Positions 10,293 through 21,212 are shown, counted from the first letter of the stretch. The stretch is DNA of 64,000 nucleotides from Dryocosmus kuriphilus (GCA_038277395.1 CM076192.1:131451570-131515569), one strand, 5' to 3'. Made by a program: numbers and translations. Notes: generated from the sequence alone by a model not told the origin.

Positions 10293-11948
10293 TCATATTT
10301 TTAAAGTATCTGTATCATTGATTATTTTTTCTAAAAAGATATCATCCGGCAGTTTGGAATGACGTTTCGTGGTTGATAAATTTACTACTGAATGACTAAA
10401 CCACAATGTTTCGCAACAAGCACAAACATTATTCGGTGTTTCTTTTCGTTTCTTAATACATTTTAATTTTGCAATAGATGCATCATCCTTTTTAGCTTGC
10501 AAATTTTTTCTATAATTTTCTCTAAACTTATATATTTCATTTAATCTTATGCGCCGTTTTGAAAGCTTATCTATTTCTTTTTCTATATCTGTAAAATCAA
10601 AATTTGTTCTTTTTTGCTTCTTCTCTTCTCTTTGCTTTTCCTTTTCTTCTTTTTCAAAACCTGGATCTTTACGTTTTCTTTCCATTGATTTTTTTTGTTT
10701 ACATCTCTCTTTTTCTTTAAATCCTTCATCTTCTCTTTTCACTGCCATAAAAAGCCTTTCTTTTTCCTTAAATTCTTCGCCCTCTCTTTTCTTTGCCTTA
10801 AAGAGCTTTTTTTTTTTTTTTTTTAAATTCTTCGCTTTTTCTTTTCACTGTCATGGATAGCCTTTCTTTTTCTTTAAATTCTTCCTCCTTTCTTTTCTTC
10901 ACCTTAGAAAGTCTTTCTTTTTCTTTATATTCTTCGTTTTTTATTTTTTGCTGCCATGGATAACCTTTCTTTTTTTTTAAATTCTTCGTCCTCCTCTCTT
11001 TTCTTTGCCTTAGAAAGTCTTTCTTTTTCTTTAAATTCTTCCTTCTCTCTTTTCTTCGCCTTAGAAAGCCTTTCTTTTTTTTTAAATTCTTCGCTTTTTC
11101 TTTTCGCTGCAATGGATAGCCTTTCTTTTTCCTTGAATTCTTCCTCTTCTTTTTTCTTCGCCTTAGAAAGTCTTTCTTTTTCTTTAAATTCTTCGTCCTC
11201 TCTTTTCTTCGCCTTAGAAAGTCTTTCTTTTTCTTTAAATTCTTCCTCCTCTCTTTTCTTCGCCTTAGAAAGCCTTTATTTTTTTTTAAGTTCTTCGTTT
11301 TTTTTCCTTTCGCTGTCATGGATAGCCTTTCTTTTTCTTTAAATTCTTCCTCCTCTCTTTTCTTCGCCTTAGAAAGCCTTTCTTTTTCTTTAAATTCTTT
11401 GTTTTTTCTTTTCGCTGCCATGGATAGCCTTTCTTTTTCTTTGAATTCTTCCTCTTCTCTTTTTTTCGCCTTAAAATGTCTTTCTTTTTCTTTAAATTCT
11501 TCGTCCTTTCTTTGTTTCGCCTTAGAAAGTCTTTCTTTTTATTTAAATTCCTTGTTCTCTCTTTTCTTTGCCTTAGAGAGCCTTTCTTTTTCGTTAAATT
11601 CTTCGTTCTTTCTTTTCGCTATCATTGATAGCCTTTCTTTTTCTTTAGATTCTTCCTCCTCTCTTTTATTTGCCTTAGAAAGCCTTTCTTTTTCTTTAAA
11701 TTCTTCGTTTTTTTTTCGCTGCCGTGGATAGCCTTTCTTTTTCTTTAAATTCTTCCTCTTCTCCCTATTCATTACTTTGTGCAGTCTTTCTTCTTGCCTA
11801 ATTTCTTCATCTTCTTTTTTCCTTTCTTATGCATTTTCTGTTGCAATTTTTCAGACATTTTGAAATTTTCTTCGTCTCGTTTTCGTTGCATTACACTTTT
11901 CTTAACCTTATTTTTTACATTTAGTGATTTCTTTTTTAGTTTCGGCAT
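10293..11948 (-). pseudogene. Helitron N-terminus: Lys/Glu-rich repeat region plus Cys motif
   Basis: The likely start is the ATG at 11948 (MPKLKKKSLNVKNKVKK), giving a very basic leader of about 45 residues. The 17-residue repeat region (see 10741-11770) follows, then a KRRIRLNEIYKFRENYRKNL segment and the Cys motif NVCACCETLWFSHSV common to animal Helitrons. Frames shift inside the repeats: part reads as the acidic/basic form EEFKEKERLS and part as KNLKKKKGYP. One frameshift is also visible around 11815-11825. The charged repeats may form coiled coils or bind nucleic acid; this is inference from composition. Confidence 0.75.
10741..11770 (-). repeat. 51-bp coding minisatellite (17-residue unit, about 20 copies)
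   Basis: On the plus strand the unit is about gcctttctttttctttaaat followed by tcttcctcctctcttttctt cgccttagaaa, at 51-bp spacing (anchors at about 10861, 10912 and 10963). On the minus strand it encodes KEKERLSKAKKREEEEF. Units vary, and some have changed length by 1-2 bp, shifting the frame. The same DNA gives long Ser/Leu/Phe ORFs on the plus strand, which are antisense shadows. Confidence 0.85.
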
Positions 11949-13580
11949 TATTCCATTAGTAATTCGGGGGGATCTAAGTTACAAACTTGACAGCTAATTG
12001 TCTGTAAAATAAGAATAAGCTTAAATTTAAAAAAAATAATAATCGATTTTAATGATTTAAAAAAGAACGTTTCTACAATTGAGAAGCCGGATTTTATAAG
12101 GAGATATAATTTGTGTTACGCTCAACGAAGTCAGATAGTGCTGACATCCGTGATTGTTTAAAAAACGGATTTGTTCATTTTAATTTTTAAAATACGTATT
12201 TTTATAGGAAATTTAATTGCGCATCTTTTCCTTTCACGAAAAATAGCTCTTACGGTTTTCGAAATATTTACAAAAAACTGGTTTTTTGAGAATTGAAAAT
12301 TTCAATATTATTTTCATTTCAATTCGCTCTAAATAAGTCAATTTTCAATATTCTTTGATGTAATTTGCAAAAGGTATAAAGTAATATGTCCTGAGACCTC
12401 CAAATACAGAAAAATTTGATCATCGTTATTAACAAAATTTATTGCGTCAACGCATGGCTTTCTCACGCGTAAGCAGCAGCAATATTAGCAGACATAGGAG
12501 TAACACACATAATATATTCAAACAAAGAATGTTATTTTATTTTTTTTCTGTATCAAATTTTCATTAAAAAAAAGGAGAAATACATGAATTTTTTAAATAC
12601 AATTTTTAAATTCATACGGAAATCATGTTATAGTATAATAATTTAAAATAAATAATTAATGGCAATAGTTGCTTAATTTTATTGAGAAATATCACAGAAA
12701 GTTGAAAGGAAATACATTCTATCTTTAGTGAAATTCCTAGAAATATTGCGAATTCAGAAAGAATATATGTGCTCTTATATCAACTATGTTTGTAAACATA
12801 AACATAAACATAGCCATATAGATGATTTTTGTCCGACTATTTTTTTGTTTTTGTTTTCAAGAAACGAGGATTCATGGAAACAGAATATTCGTAAAGATTG
12901 TAAGAATAATGTACGCAGCAATAAATACTTGTAATTACTTTAGTTATGTTTGGAAAATACACAACCTTAACATATGAATAGACTTTTTAGTATTTAAAAA
13001 AAAATTTTAATTTACACGGAAAATTTTTGAACATTTTTCAATGAAGAATTCTAAAACAGTTATCAAAAATTTTCTTTATATTCAGTGCGGTTGAAAGTGG
13101 AGAAAAATTATTTCGAAAACTATTTTAGAATTATTCACTGAAAGGTACTTTAGATTTAAAAAAATATTTTTAATGAAACGTTTGAACAATTTTGACCTAC
13201 CCAAAAATAAGTTTTTATTCATTGTTTGCCAATAAATATACAAGTATGTAATGTATTTCATGATTATTTAAAAGCATTTTTAATAATATACCTGTCATAC
13301 TAAAATTGAATAATATTATTATACAATGCCGTCATGATTCACGCGTATTACGTAACTATCTTCAGACACATAAGTAGCCCGTTAATGTCCAATGATAGGA
13401 GCAGAATAATAATAGCCTCATTATTGCACTAGTACAATAATGAGAACTCGTGTATGCGCAGTTGCTTTCTCCTCGTAGGCATAATTGTGCCCTGTACCAT
13501 TGGATCAGTGAAGCAATACTTATTGTACGTGATAAAACTACGGATTAAGGGAGAGGTAAATAGACAGAAAGAGACCGAGA
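11949..13580. other. AT-rich spacer without genes
   Basis: I see no domain, tRNA or convincing inverted repeat. Short ORFs (for example 12728-12934) have no recognisable features. The 5' end of the Helitron may lie just upstream of 11948 but I cannot place it. Confidence 0.45.
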
Positions 13581-13594
13581 GGGGGGGGGGGGGG
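13581..13594 (+). repeat. Poly-G tract (14 G)
   Basis: Run of 14 G following a GA-rich stretch. A much longer G run occurs at 30889-30965. Confidence 0.9.
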
Positions 13595-13689
13595 CGCAAA
13601 ATTTTTGGAAATTATGGAAATTTTTAAACCAAAACAAAGAAGACTTAGAAATAATCTAAATCAAAGCGAATGTTTTACGTCCAATATCA

Positions 13690-14215
13690 ATGATTTAAGT
13701 TTAAAAAGTTGTTTAACAATAAACAACTTTCAGATTAAAGGACCAAAATATTATGCAAAAGGTTTGTAGCAGAACTTAAATATGAAAAACAAAAATAGAT
13801 GAGAGAAAAAGGAGGCAACCAATCAAATACCAAGTATCCAAATATTACTTAATTACCCAGTCAGTTCTTAAGGACATAACATCGTGAGAACCTGCTTGGT
13901 GATATTTTTTTACATTTTTTTATTTACTACTTCTTTGTTGCCTTGATAAAGGTGCTGCATGAGCACCGAAACTTTGGCATGTTTTGTTATTGATTTTCGG
14001 TTTGATTTTTAAATAAAGTAGGAACAAAAATAGACGAGGGAAATAAAAAGGGGGATTTGGTTGGTTGCCTTCTTTTACCCTCCTCTATTTTTGATTTTTA
14101 TATTTAAATTTTGCTAGAAACCTTTTGCTTGATATTTTGGTCCAAATTTAATCGGAAAGTTGTTTTTTGTTAAACAACTTTTAGAACTTAAATTTTTTAA
14201 ATTATTGCAAATTTT
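13690..14215. repeat. Foldback element with arms of about 150 bp
   Basis: The left arm (about 13690-13840, including aagttgtttaacaataaaca and gaccaaaatattatgcaaaa) is the reverse complement of the right arm (about 14060-14215, with tgcttgatattttggtcc and gttgttttttgttaaacaac). The centre contains a hammerhead-like motif (13936-13976). Confidence 0.8.
13936..13976 (+). ncRNA. Degenerate hammerhead-ribozyme-like motif
   Basis: The sequence ttgataaaggtgctgcatga followed by gcaccgaaac has the layout of a hammerhead core: a CUGANGA-like box, a stem II GGTGCT/GAGCACC with loop, then GAAAC. The first box is TTGATAA instead of CTGATGA, so catalytic positions are changed and activity is unlikely. Such motifs are known in the terminal repeats of Penelope-like retroelements, which suggests the origin of this segment. 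Confidence 0.45.
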
Positions 14216-14389
14216 GAACATTTTTTGAAATTTTTGAAAATTTATTTATTTTTTGCAATTTTTTCTATGTTCTACCAAAAAATTGTTGCTCTGTTAATTT
14301 TTTGTTGATCGAAGAATGTCGCCAGGATAAATTTTTCGAATTTTTAATTACTTCAAAAAACGTATAGAAGAAAGATGGTTTTCAACAGT

Positions 14390-15120
14390 TAGGAGTCATT
14401 TTTCACATAAAACATGAAAATGATGAATGTAACAAAAATTATGATGACAGAGGAGAGATACAGAGAGAGGGATAGACTGATAGATACTGGTATAAAAACC
14501 ATTTTTTTCACTCAGGGGGTATCAAAATATGGAGATTTGATAAAAATTGGGAAAGTCATTTTTCACATGAAACAAATACCTTCTCATATGATGCAAGTGT
14601 AACAAGAATTATACCTCTTGTCAAAAAATGTTCAAAAACAAAAGTGTACATATTTTTTAGGTAAATACTTTTACTTAATATTTGTTCGTGTGTTGTATAT
14701 TTAGATCAGAGAATATAATTTCTTATTTATAACACTTTTCATGATTAAAACAAAAACTGCACATCATATCAAAAAATGATCAACAGACAATTTTTTACTT
14801 TTGAAACGAACAATTCTACTCTTGAAGATTTTTTATATCTCGTATATTTTAAGCAAAAAATAAATTTTTTAATTTTGGATTTTAAAAAGCGTTTCTTATA
14901 AATAAAACAAAAAGTGAGCGTTTTATCAAAAAGTGGTCAAAAAAAATTTGGATCTGCTTAAGATAAGTAGTTTTGTTTCTAAATATTTTCTTTGTATGTC
15001 GCAAAGTTTGGCCTGAAAATGGAATTTATCATTTTTTCAAAAAATATTTTACGGCACAATAGAGCACAAATCTAGCACAATTCAGTAGAATTTTCAGTTT
15101 TTATGAAATTTGTAGTTGGC
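14390..15120 (-). repeat. Foldback family A fragments (terminal piece and 153-bp-type units)
   Basis: Around 14500-14605, ctcagggggtatcaaaatat ggagatttgataaaaa ending ataccttctcatatgatgcaagtgtaac resembles the ends at 20490, 21212, 31012 and 38222. From 14640 to 15120 there are degenerate copies of the family's internal repeat, such as tttttatatctcgtatattt and gtatgtcgcaaagtttggcc. The fragments are in the reverse orientation relative to 16566-17803. Confidence 0.7.
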
Positions 15121-15299
15121 GTTGCCAACGTCCTGGATATTAATTGAGTACTAGTTAATTGCGCACTGATAAATGTGATAGCATTATTTTTTTATTTACT
15201 TCTCGATGTGGTTATTGCAGTATAAAATTAACACTAAATAAGTATTAAATTTTGACGTGCTAAAAACTTCAATTTGACAAACTGGTTTTGGTAATTTAA

Positions 15300-15790
15300 C
15301 AGACCTCTTAAACTTTCTTTGAAATACCTTGAAACTTATTTAAAATCGCTTGAAATATTTCGGAAAACTTTTGAAGTCCATTAAAATACTTGAAATTATT
15401 CAAAATCCTTTAAATCCTTTTAAAAGAAAGCTTTAAATTTAATTATGTTTTTTTAAAATCTGCTAAAATACATTAAAACATTTAAAAAGTAATTTCTATT
15501 CTTTAAAAATTCTTTGAAATGTTTTTAAATCTCTTAAAATGATTTGAAATTCTTAAAAATTATTTAAACATTTTTTCAAATCTGTTAAAAATCTTTAAAA
15601 ATTTCTTTAATTCTTAAGAACCGTTAAAAATCGCTTTTACAGCTTTTCAAATCTATGGAAATTTCAAGAAAAATTTCAAGTTCCTTGAAAATAGTTGTAA
15701 TTTTTGTTCAATCTACCTTTATGCTCTTTTAAATACTTTAAAATATCTTAAAATGTATTACATTTTTTTAAATATTCCCTGGATTTTTAA
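15300..15790. repeat. Low-complexity short repeats of the type ttgaaatyttttaaa
   Basis: Degenerate reiteration of a 15-20 bp AT-rich motif (ccttgaaacttatttaaaat and similar). A related stretch in the opposite sense lies at about 27055-27260. Nothing else is visible. Confidence 0.6.
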
Positions 15791-15849
15791 GATAAGTATA
15801 AAGATTTTAACGTTTGTGAAAAACGCATTTATAGTATATAGAAAAAAAA

Positions 15850-16550
15850 ATGCAAAAGTACTAAATGTTTTTGATGAGAAAGCTTAAATCTGATGCTAGA
15901 AGAGCTAGAGAAAAGTTTGATCCCTCTATTTCATAAGGAAACCACCTCAAAACCACTCTTAAAACGAATAATTTTGAAAAATTTCTCTAATGCGAAAATT
16001 CCAAATATTTTTAATAAAGAAATTCACAATTATTACTGAAAGGCCCCAAAAAAAGTTTTTTATTTCTCTAACTCATAAGGTGAAAGCACCCCAACCACTC
16101 TTAAAAAGAATAATATTTTAAAAAATTGCCCTATTGCGAAATGTTTTTAATGAAGAAGCTTACACTTTATGCTAGAACAGCCACACAAAAGTTTCATCCA
16201 TGCGCTAGTGCAATTTTTGAATATAATTCGTTTTAAGGGTGGCTGTGGGATTGTTTCTTGATGAGTTATAGGGATAAAACATTTTTCTGGGTCTCCTAAC
16301 AGACAAAGTGACCTTCGTCATTAAAAATATTCAGAATTTTTGCATTAGGGAAATTTGTCAATATTATTCGTTTTAAGAATGGCTGTGGAGTGTTTTCTTT
16401 ATAAGTTAGAGGGATAAAACTTGTTTGTATTTCTTTTAGCATGAAGTGTAAGCTTTGTCATTAAAAACTTTTAGAATTTTCGTATAAGAAACAATTTTTT
16501 GAATATTATTCGTTTAGAAGGGGGCTGTGGGGCCATTAAAAACATTTAGA
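15850..16550. repeat. Foldback element with inverted arms around 16195
   Basis: The left side contains aaccactcttaaaacgaata attttgaaaaatttctctaatgcga; the right side contains ttcgttttaagaatggctgt and gcattagggaaatttgtcaa. The arms are complementary over about 300 bp, and each arm holds two degenerate units of about 150-160 bp. A single-arm relative lies at 25690-25845. Confidence 0.75.
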
Positions 16551-16565
16551 ATTTTCGGATTATTT

Positions 16566-17803
16566 TTTACATTCTCATCAGAGAAGGTATTAGATTTATG
16601 CAAAATTTGACTTTCGCGGATTTCATGAAATCTCCATGTTTTGGGACCTCCTGAATCCGAAAAAACGGTTTTTACGATGGTGTCTGTCTGTTGTCGTCAT
16701 TGTTGTCGTCGTTGTCGTTGTCGTCGTCGGAGTCTTTTCCCACGATAACTTTCGAAGAACTAATCGGGTTGGAGTGCGCTTTCGTAAAGTTCTTTAAGGG
16801 GTAAAAAGAAAAGACAAGTTCGTTAACCAGCGGTTTTTGGCCAAAGGTTATGGTTTTATACATCAAAAACTGTTTTTACAAAATTAAAAATCCATTTTCC
16901 GGCTAAACTATGAGAGATAAAAAAAAATCTGAGAAAGTAAAATTGTTCATCCTAAAAAAATCTACAAATTTTATTTTAACCATTTTTTGATAAAATGAAC
17001 AGTTTTTGATTTAATCAAGAAAACGCTATAAAAATTTTTAAAACTCTGGTTTACCGCCAAAATATTTAAGATATAAAAAAATCGTAGAGAACAAAGTTCT
17101 TCAATTTAAAAACATCTACAAATTTTATTTCAATCATTTTTTGGCAAAATTCACGGTTTTTATTTTAATCGATAAAACGTTATTAAAAATAAAAAATTTC
17201 AAATTTCCCGCCAAACTATGGAAGATACGGAAGAATAATAACAAACAAAGTTGTTCGTCTTAAAAAGATCTACAAATTTTCTTTCTATCATTTTTTTGTG
17301 TAGATGCGTAGTTTTTGAGTTTATTCGTGAAATATGTTATGAAATATAAAGTAAACCACTTTTCAGCAAAACTGTGCAAGATATGAGAAAATATTAAAAA
17401 GCAGAATTATTCACCTTGGAATGAGCTATAAGATTTATTTATAAGACTCATCGTTTTACTTTTAAGAATCGAAATCCTCTATTGTCAAAATTTGGAAAAT
17501 CACTAAAAAACTTTACCAATCTACAATGAGTTTTAAAAAAATGTAATTATCGAGCGCGAAGCGCGAGTGTCATGATGAGAATGTATTCCTTAAGGGCGAT
17601 AGAGCCTTAAGTAAAATAATTTCTTTTGTAATTTTTAATTTAAAGGTTTATACGAACCATAAACACCGAGCGCGTAGCGCGAGGTGAATAATGTATCGAG
17701 CGCGAAGCGCGAGTGCCAACAGACGCGCGTCCTAGGCGCGCTCATACTTCGCGCGAAGCGCGCGACGAGAATGTGCCCGCAAAGCGGGCAGATTTTTTCT
17801 ACT
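16566..17803 (+). repeat. Foldback family A, copy 1 (with hairpin module)
   Basis: The element starts ttacattctcatcagagaag gtattagatttatg. It continues through a CGT/CGA-triplet stretch (16680-16735) and a block with cgttaaccagcggtttttgg, then about four degenerate 153-bp units (anchors aaactatgagagat at about 16905, then 17061, 17214, 17368). It ends in the GC-rich hairpin module (17551-17795). The same order is seen at 28731-29996. A reverse-oriented relative at 20500-21212 could make the two copies the arms of one larger foldback. No transposase-like ORF is present. Confidence 0.85.
17551..17795 (+). other. GC-rich hairpin module of foldback family A, ending in a terminator-like hairpin
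   Basis: A series of short hairpins stands out from AT-rich surroundings. GCGC-GAA-GCGC occurs at about 17555 and 17700, and GCGC-GTA-GCGC near 17670. CTTAAGG/CCTTAAG pair at 17589-17611, GCGCG/CGCGC at 17725-17741, a perfect palindrome CTTCGCGCGAAG lies near 17748, and GCCCGC-AAA-GCGGGC at 17775-17789 is followed by AGATTTTTT. The last resembles a transcription terminator. The module is conserved at 29709-29996, where the final loop is GAA instead of AAA with the stem intact. A structured RNA or a protein-binding array are both possible; neither is proven. Confidence 0.7.
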
Positions 17804-19290
17804 GACTTCGTTTTTTACAAACGTTGGGAAATTTATACTCATTTAAATGCAAAGAATGTTAAAAATGTTGAAAGATTAAATTCATATGTATGAAAAAGAT
17901 AAAAAAATTCAGATGTACTTAATACAAGTTTCAATAAATTATACCTTATTTGTATATTCCGGTTCAACACAACAAGATTGACAGGCATGAACCGGCATTA
18001 TACGGCAGACATAACTACGGTATTGGAAAAGGCGGTTTTGGAGTAAGGGAAAGCGAAAAATTGATGAAAAGAGAAAATTGTACCTACCCTCAATTTGTGG
18101 ACTTTCACCATCACATAAAAACTCAAATTTATTGGAAAACTCGCGGGAAGCAAAAAAAGGATCGCTGGAAAACGCGACCGAATATTTCCACTGATTTTTG
18201 GAGTTGTTCCGTAGCAAAATTAAGTCAAATTAACTATTTAGTCGACAACTTCGATACTAATGAGTCGCTAGGCTCGCTTAACAGTTAACTGACGTTGAAT
18301 CGCATTGCTACCAACCTCGGAAAAATATTCGTAGACTTTTTTTTTTTTTGAATCCTTAAATATTTAGGAAAAGAGTTTTAAGAGAAAATTAGTATTATTT
18401 AAAGTTTTTATTATAATTGGTAATAAATAATATTGATTAATAATTATATTTGATGATCGGGAGAGAAGTTTAACCTCAGAAGCGATCAAAATGTCAGAGC
18501 ATTCGGAGAAGGTTGGCGCGTAATTTGGATTCGGATTCAAATATCATTTTTTTTTTTTTTGATTGACATGACATTAATGTTATTTCAGTGAAAGAAAAAA
18601 TCTATTTTTGCAGGGTTTACTATAAAAATGTATCTCCAATGATTTTATCTCTTATATAAAAAAGTTGTAGCTTGTGTTTTCAGGATTTTGACATTTGATT
18701 ACACAACTTTGTGAATTCTTTAATGCAGAAAATTTCGAACTTAATCAGATAAAGTTTCTTTTAAATTGTAATTTTCAATAATTTGAATAGAAATTTTGAA
18801 CAGAAAAAATATGGTTTTGATTAAATTCGTATATTTCCGAATGTAATATTTAAAAAATTAAGTTAAATATCTGAAATTTAATTTTGCAAACTGATAGCTT
18901 TCATGCTTAATATTTCAACTTGAAAATCTTCAGAATTTCTTTATTTTGAACTTCTTTTTTATAACATCACATTTAATATTGTTAAAATTAAAATATTACA
19001 TATTAAACTTAAATATTTTAAATATTTTTTTCAAATACTTTCGAATTTGATTTCGCGAATGCTGACGTAATTTTAAAGTTTATTTGAAAAATTGTATGTT
19101 GAAAATTTTAATTTCAAGTTCTAAATTTAAATACCAGAACCTCAATGATATTAAAATCAAATTAGTTTATTTATAAATTTATGATAATACAGTTCAGACT
19201 ACAAAGCCACCTAATTTGAGATATTCTAAAATTAAAAGTTCATATATTGAAAAATTCAATTTTAGTCAAATTTCAAAATCGAAAATCAGT
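17804..19290. other. Mostly AT-rich, two overlapping ORFs of unknown meaning
   Basis: At 17939-18288 there are overlapping ORFs on both strands (112 codons plus, 92 codons minus) without a family I recognise. The rest is AT-rich with poly-T tracts at about 18340 and 18550. It may include a diverged insert between two oppositely oriented copies of foldback family A. Confidence 0.35.
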
Positions 19291-19828
19291 TTAACCCGTA
19301 ATGGTCATACCTCCAAAAAAATAACGTAATGGTCATATGGGGTCAACCTGACCCCACGCAGAAAAACAGATGCTATTTCCGTTCTAATTAATGTATCGAC
19401 CTAATTCTTTCACTGGTTTTTAGTTTAAAATCTCCTCTGTAAAATCCAAAGGTTGCTTTTCAATTCAAGAATTTTGACTTTATTCATAAAAAAATCCATA
19501 ATAAATGCAATTTTAGAGATACAGCGTAACAGCTTCAATTTGTACTCTAAGGATATTATACTTTCAAGAAAAAATAGTGACAATATGGATCTTGAAAAAA
19601 AGTATATTTATTTTGGGGTAAGATTAAATGCAATTTTGATCAAATTTGCAAAATAAAGTTTAAAATTTTTTTTGTGGACATTTATTTATTTTATCAATAA
19701 AAAGGATATTAATGTATAAAATTTGAATAAAATCGTGAGTAAAAAACTGTTGTTGACCAACTTTTGAGAAATTTAACTGCAAACTTGACCTGGGGTCAAA
19801 TTGACCCCACATTACCATTACGGGTTAA
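19291..19828. mobile_element. Non-autonomous piggyBac-like element (TTAA flanked)
   Basis: Left end TTAACCCGTAATGGTCAT and right end ATTACCATTACGGGTTAA are inverted copies. Both are bounded by TTAA, the target duplication of piggyBac elements, and start with CCC/GGG as that superfamily does. Just inside each end is a perfect palindrome GGGGTCAnnnTGACCCC (about 19338-19354 and 19794-19810), suited to a symmetric binding protein. The internal 400 bp codes for nothing recognisable. Confidence 0.85.
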
Positions 19829-20149
19829 ATCAATTATTTTAAAAGCTTAAAAATTTAAAAACTGTTATTTATTAATGTTTTAATGGAAAAATTAGATTAT
19901 AAGATTACTTTGAAAATGAAAAAAAATTGATTGAAAAGTTTAAAAATAAAAAAAATATAACAACACTTTTACAAAATAAGACGTCATTTCGACAGAAATT
20001 TTTTAGATTTAGATATTTTCTAAGTTTCCTTTATTTATAACCCTTAACATCGTTAAACTTGAATTTTTCCACCCTAAACTCAAATATTTTTAAGTACTGA
20101 TTTTTGATTACTACAAAACACCATATACAATAAATTTAAATTTAAAGAA

Positions 20150-20490
20150 AAATGGTTTTCAAAAAATTGGAAATTATTTTTCACATAAAATATAAAAATG
20201 ATGATATTAACAGCAATTATGTCTGTTGTCAAAAAGTGATCAAAAGAAAAAGTCAAGTTCCTTTTCAGGTAAATAATTTTACTTCTTAGTACTCTTTCGT
20301 GTGTTGTATAGTTTAATCAGAAACATTTTTTTTTTTATTTGTAATATCATTTTTCATGATGGCAGAAGACATAGTACAAATAGACAGACACATTCGTAAA
20401 ATTCGTTTGTCCTCACTCAGGGGCTTTTAGAGGTGGAGATTTGATGAAAACGGGGAGGAGGGAACAAATTTTACATAAATCTTATACCTA
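20150..20490 (-). repeat. Foldback family A, short reverse copy
   Basis: Contains caaaaagtgatcaaaagaaa, tcgtgtgttgtatagtttaa and, near the end, tggagatttgatgaaaacgg followed by ttttacataaatcttatacc. This matches the terminal part of the family in reverse orientation. Confidence 0.7.
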
Positions 20491-20499
20491 CTCTAATAA

Positions 20500-21212
20500 A
20501 AATTTAAAAAATGACTGAGTATCAGACAGACTTTTTAATAACTTTTAATAATTTCTAATATACGTTTTATTAATGTTTTTTTTTCATTTATAATAACTAT
20601 TATACGTTTCATTAAAAAATATGCTTAGTATCAAAAAATTTTTAGATTCCTTTGAGGTGAACAAATTTGTTTATTATACATTTTTCGTATCTTGTATAGT
20701 TTTTCAGGAAATTCTTATTTTTAATTTCAATAATGTTTTCTGGATTAAAACGTAAATTGTGCATTTTACTTAAAAAATGTTTGAAACAAAATTTTTATAT
20801 CTTTTTGAGACAAACAATTTTAATTTTTATATATCTTTTTTGTATCTCGTATTGTTAAGTCGGAAGTTAGATTCTTTATTTTGTAAAAAAAACCGGTTTT
20901 AATGGATAAAACCATAACCGTTGGTCAAAAACTGTTCGTTAACGAGCTCGTTCTTTCGTTTTAGATCTTGAAGAAGTGTGCCAAAACGTAATCCAATCCG
21001 ATCAATTTTTCGAAAGTTATCGTGGAAACAGACTTCGACGACGACGACGATGACGACGACAACAGACAGTCAGACAGAAACCGTGGTAAAAATCGAATTT
21101 TCTCACTCAGGACATCGCCAAAAGTAAAGATTCGATGAAAAATGGGGGAGAGGACGAGTCAAATTTTACATAAATCGAATACCTTCCGTGATGAGAGTGT
21201 AATAAAAACCAC
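20500..21212 (-). repeat. Foldback family A, reverse copy without hairpin module
   Basis: Two or three degenerate 153-bp units (tttttcgtatcttgtatagt near 20683, tttgtatctcgtattgttaa near 20843) precede ggataaaaccataaccgttg gtcaaaaactg and a GAC-triplet stretch (21035-21070). The end is ataccttccgtgatgagagtgtaa. The small reading frame conserved in other copies has an in-frame TAG here. It faces copy 1 (16566-17803). Confidence 0.8.

Larger units (their letters stand above)
4596..11948 (-). mobile_element. Helitron/Helentron-type rolling-circle transposon, decayed autonomous copy
   Basis: A collinear series of minus-strand ORF fragments reads as one broken Helitron polyprotein. Its order is a Lys/Glu-rich repeat N-terminus, a Cys motif, a DUF6570-like segment, a Helitron_like_N domain, an HUH Rep domain, a PIF1-type helicase, an EEP endonuclease and a C48-like cysteine protease. 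An endonuclease fused after the helicase is typical of Helentrons. I could not fix the ends: no convincing CTRR plus hairpin is visible at the 3' side, and the 14-bp minisatellite with palindromes (3230-4560) may belong to that terminus. Several in-frame stops and frameshifts make this copy inactive. Confidence 0.9.

Noticed and set aside
10549..11731. Long plus-strand ORFs rich in Ser, Leu and Phe
   Set aside because: They are the antisense of the 51-bp Lys/Glu coding repeat of the Helitron; the repeat keeps several frames open.
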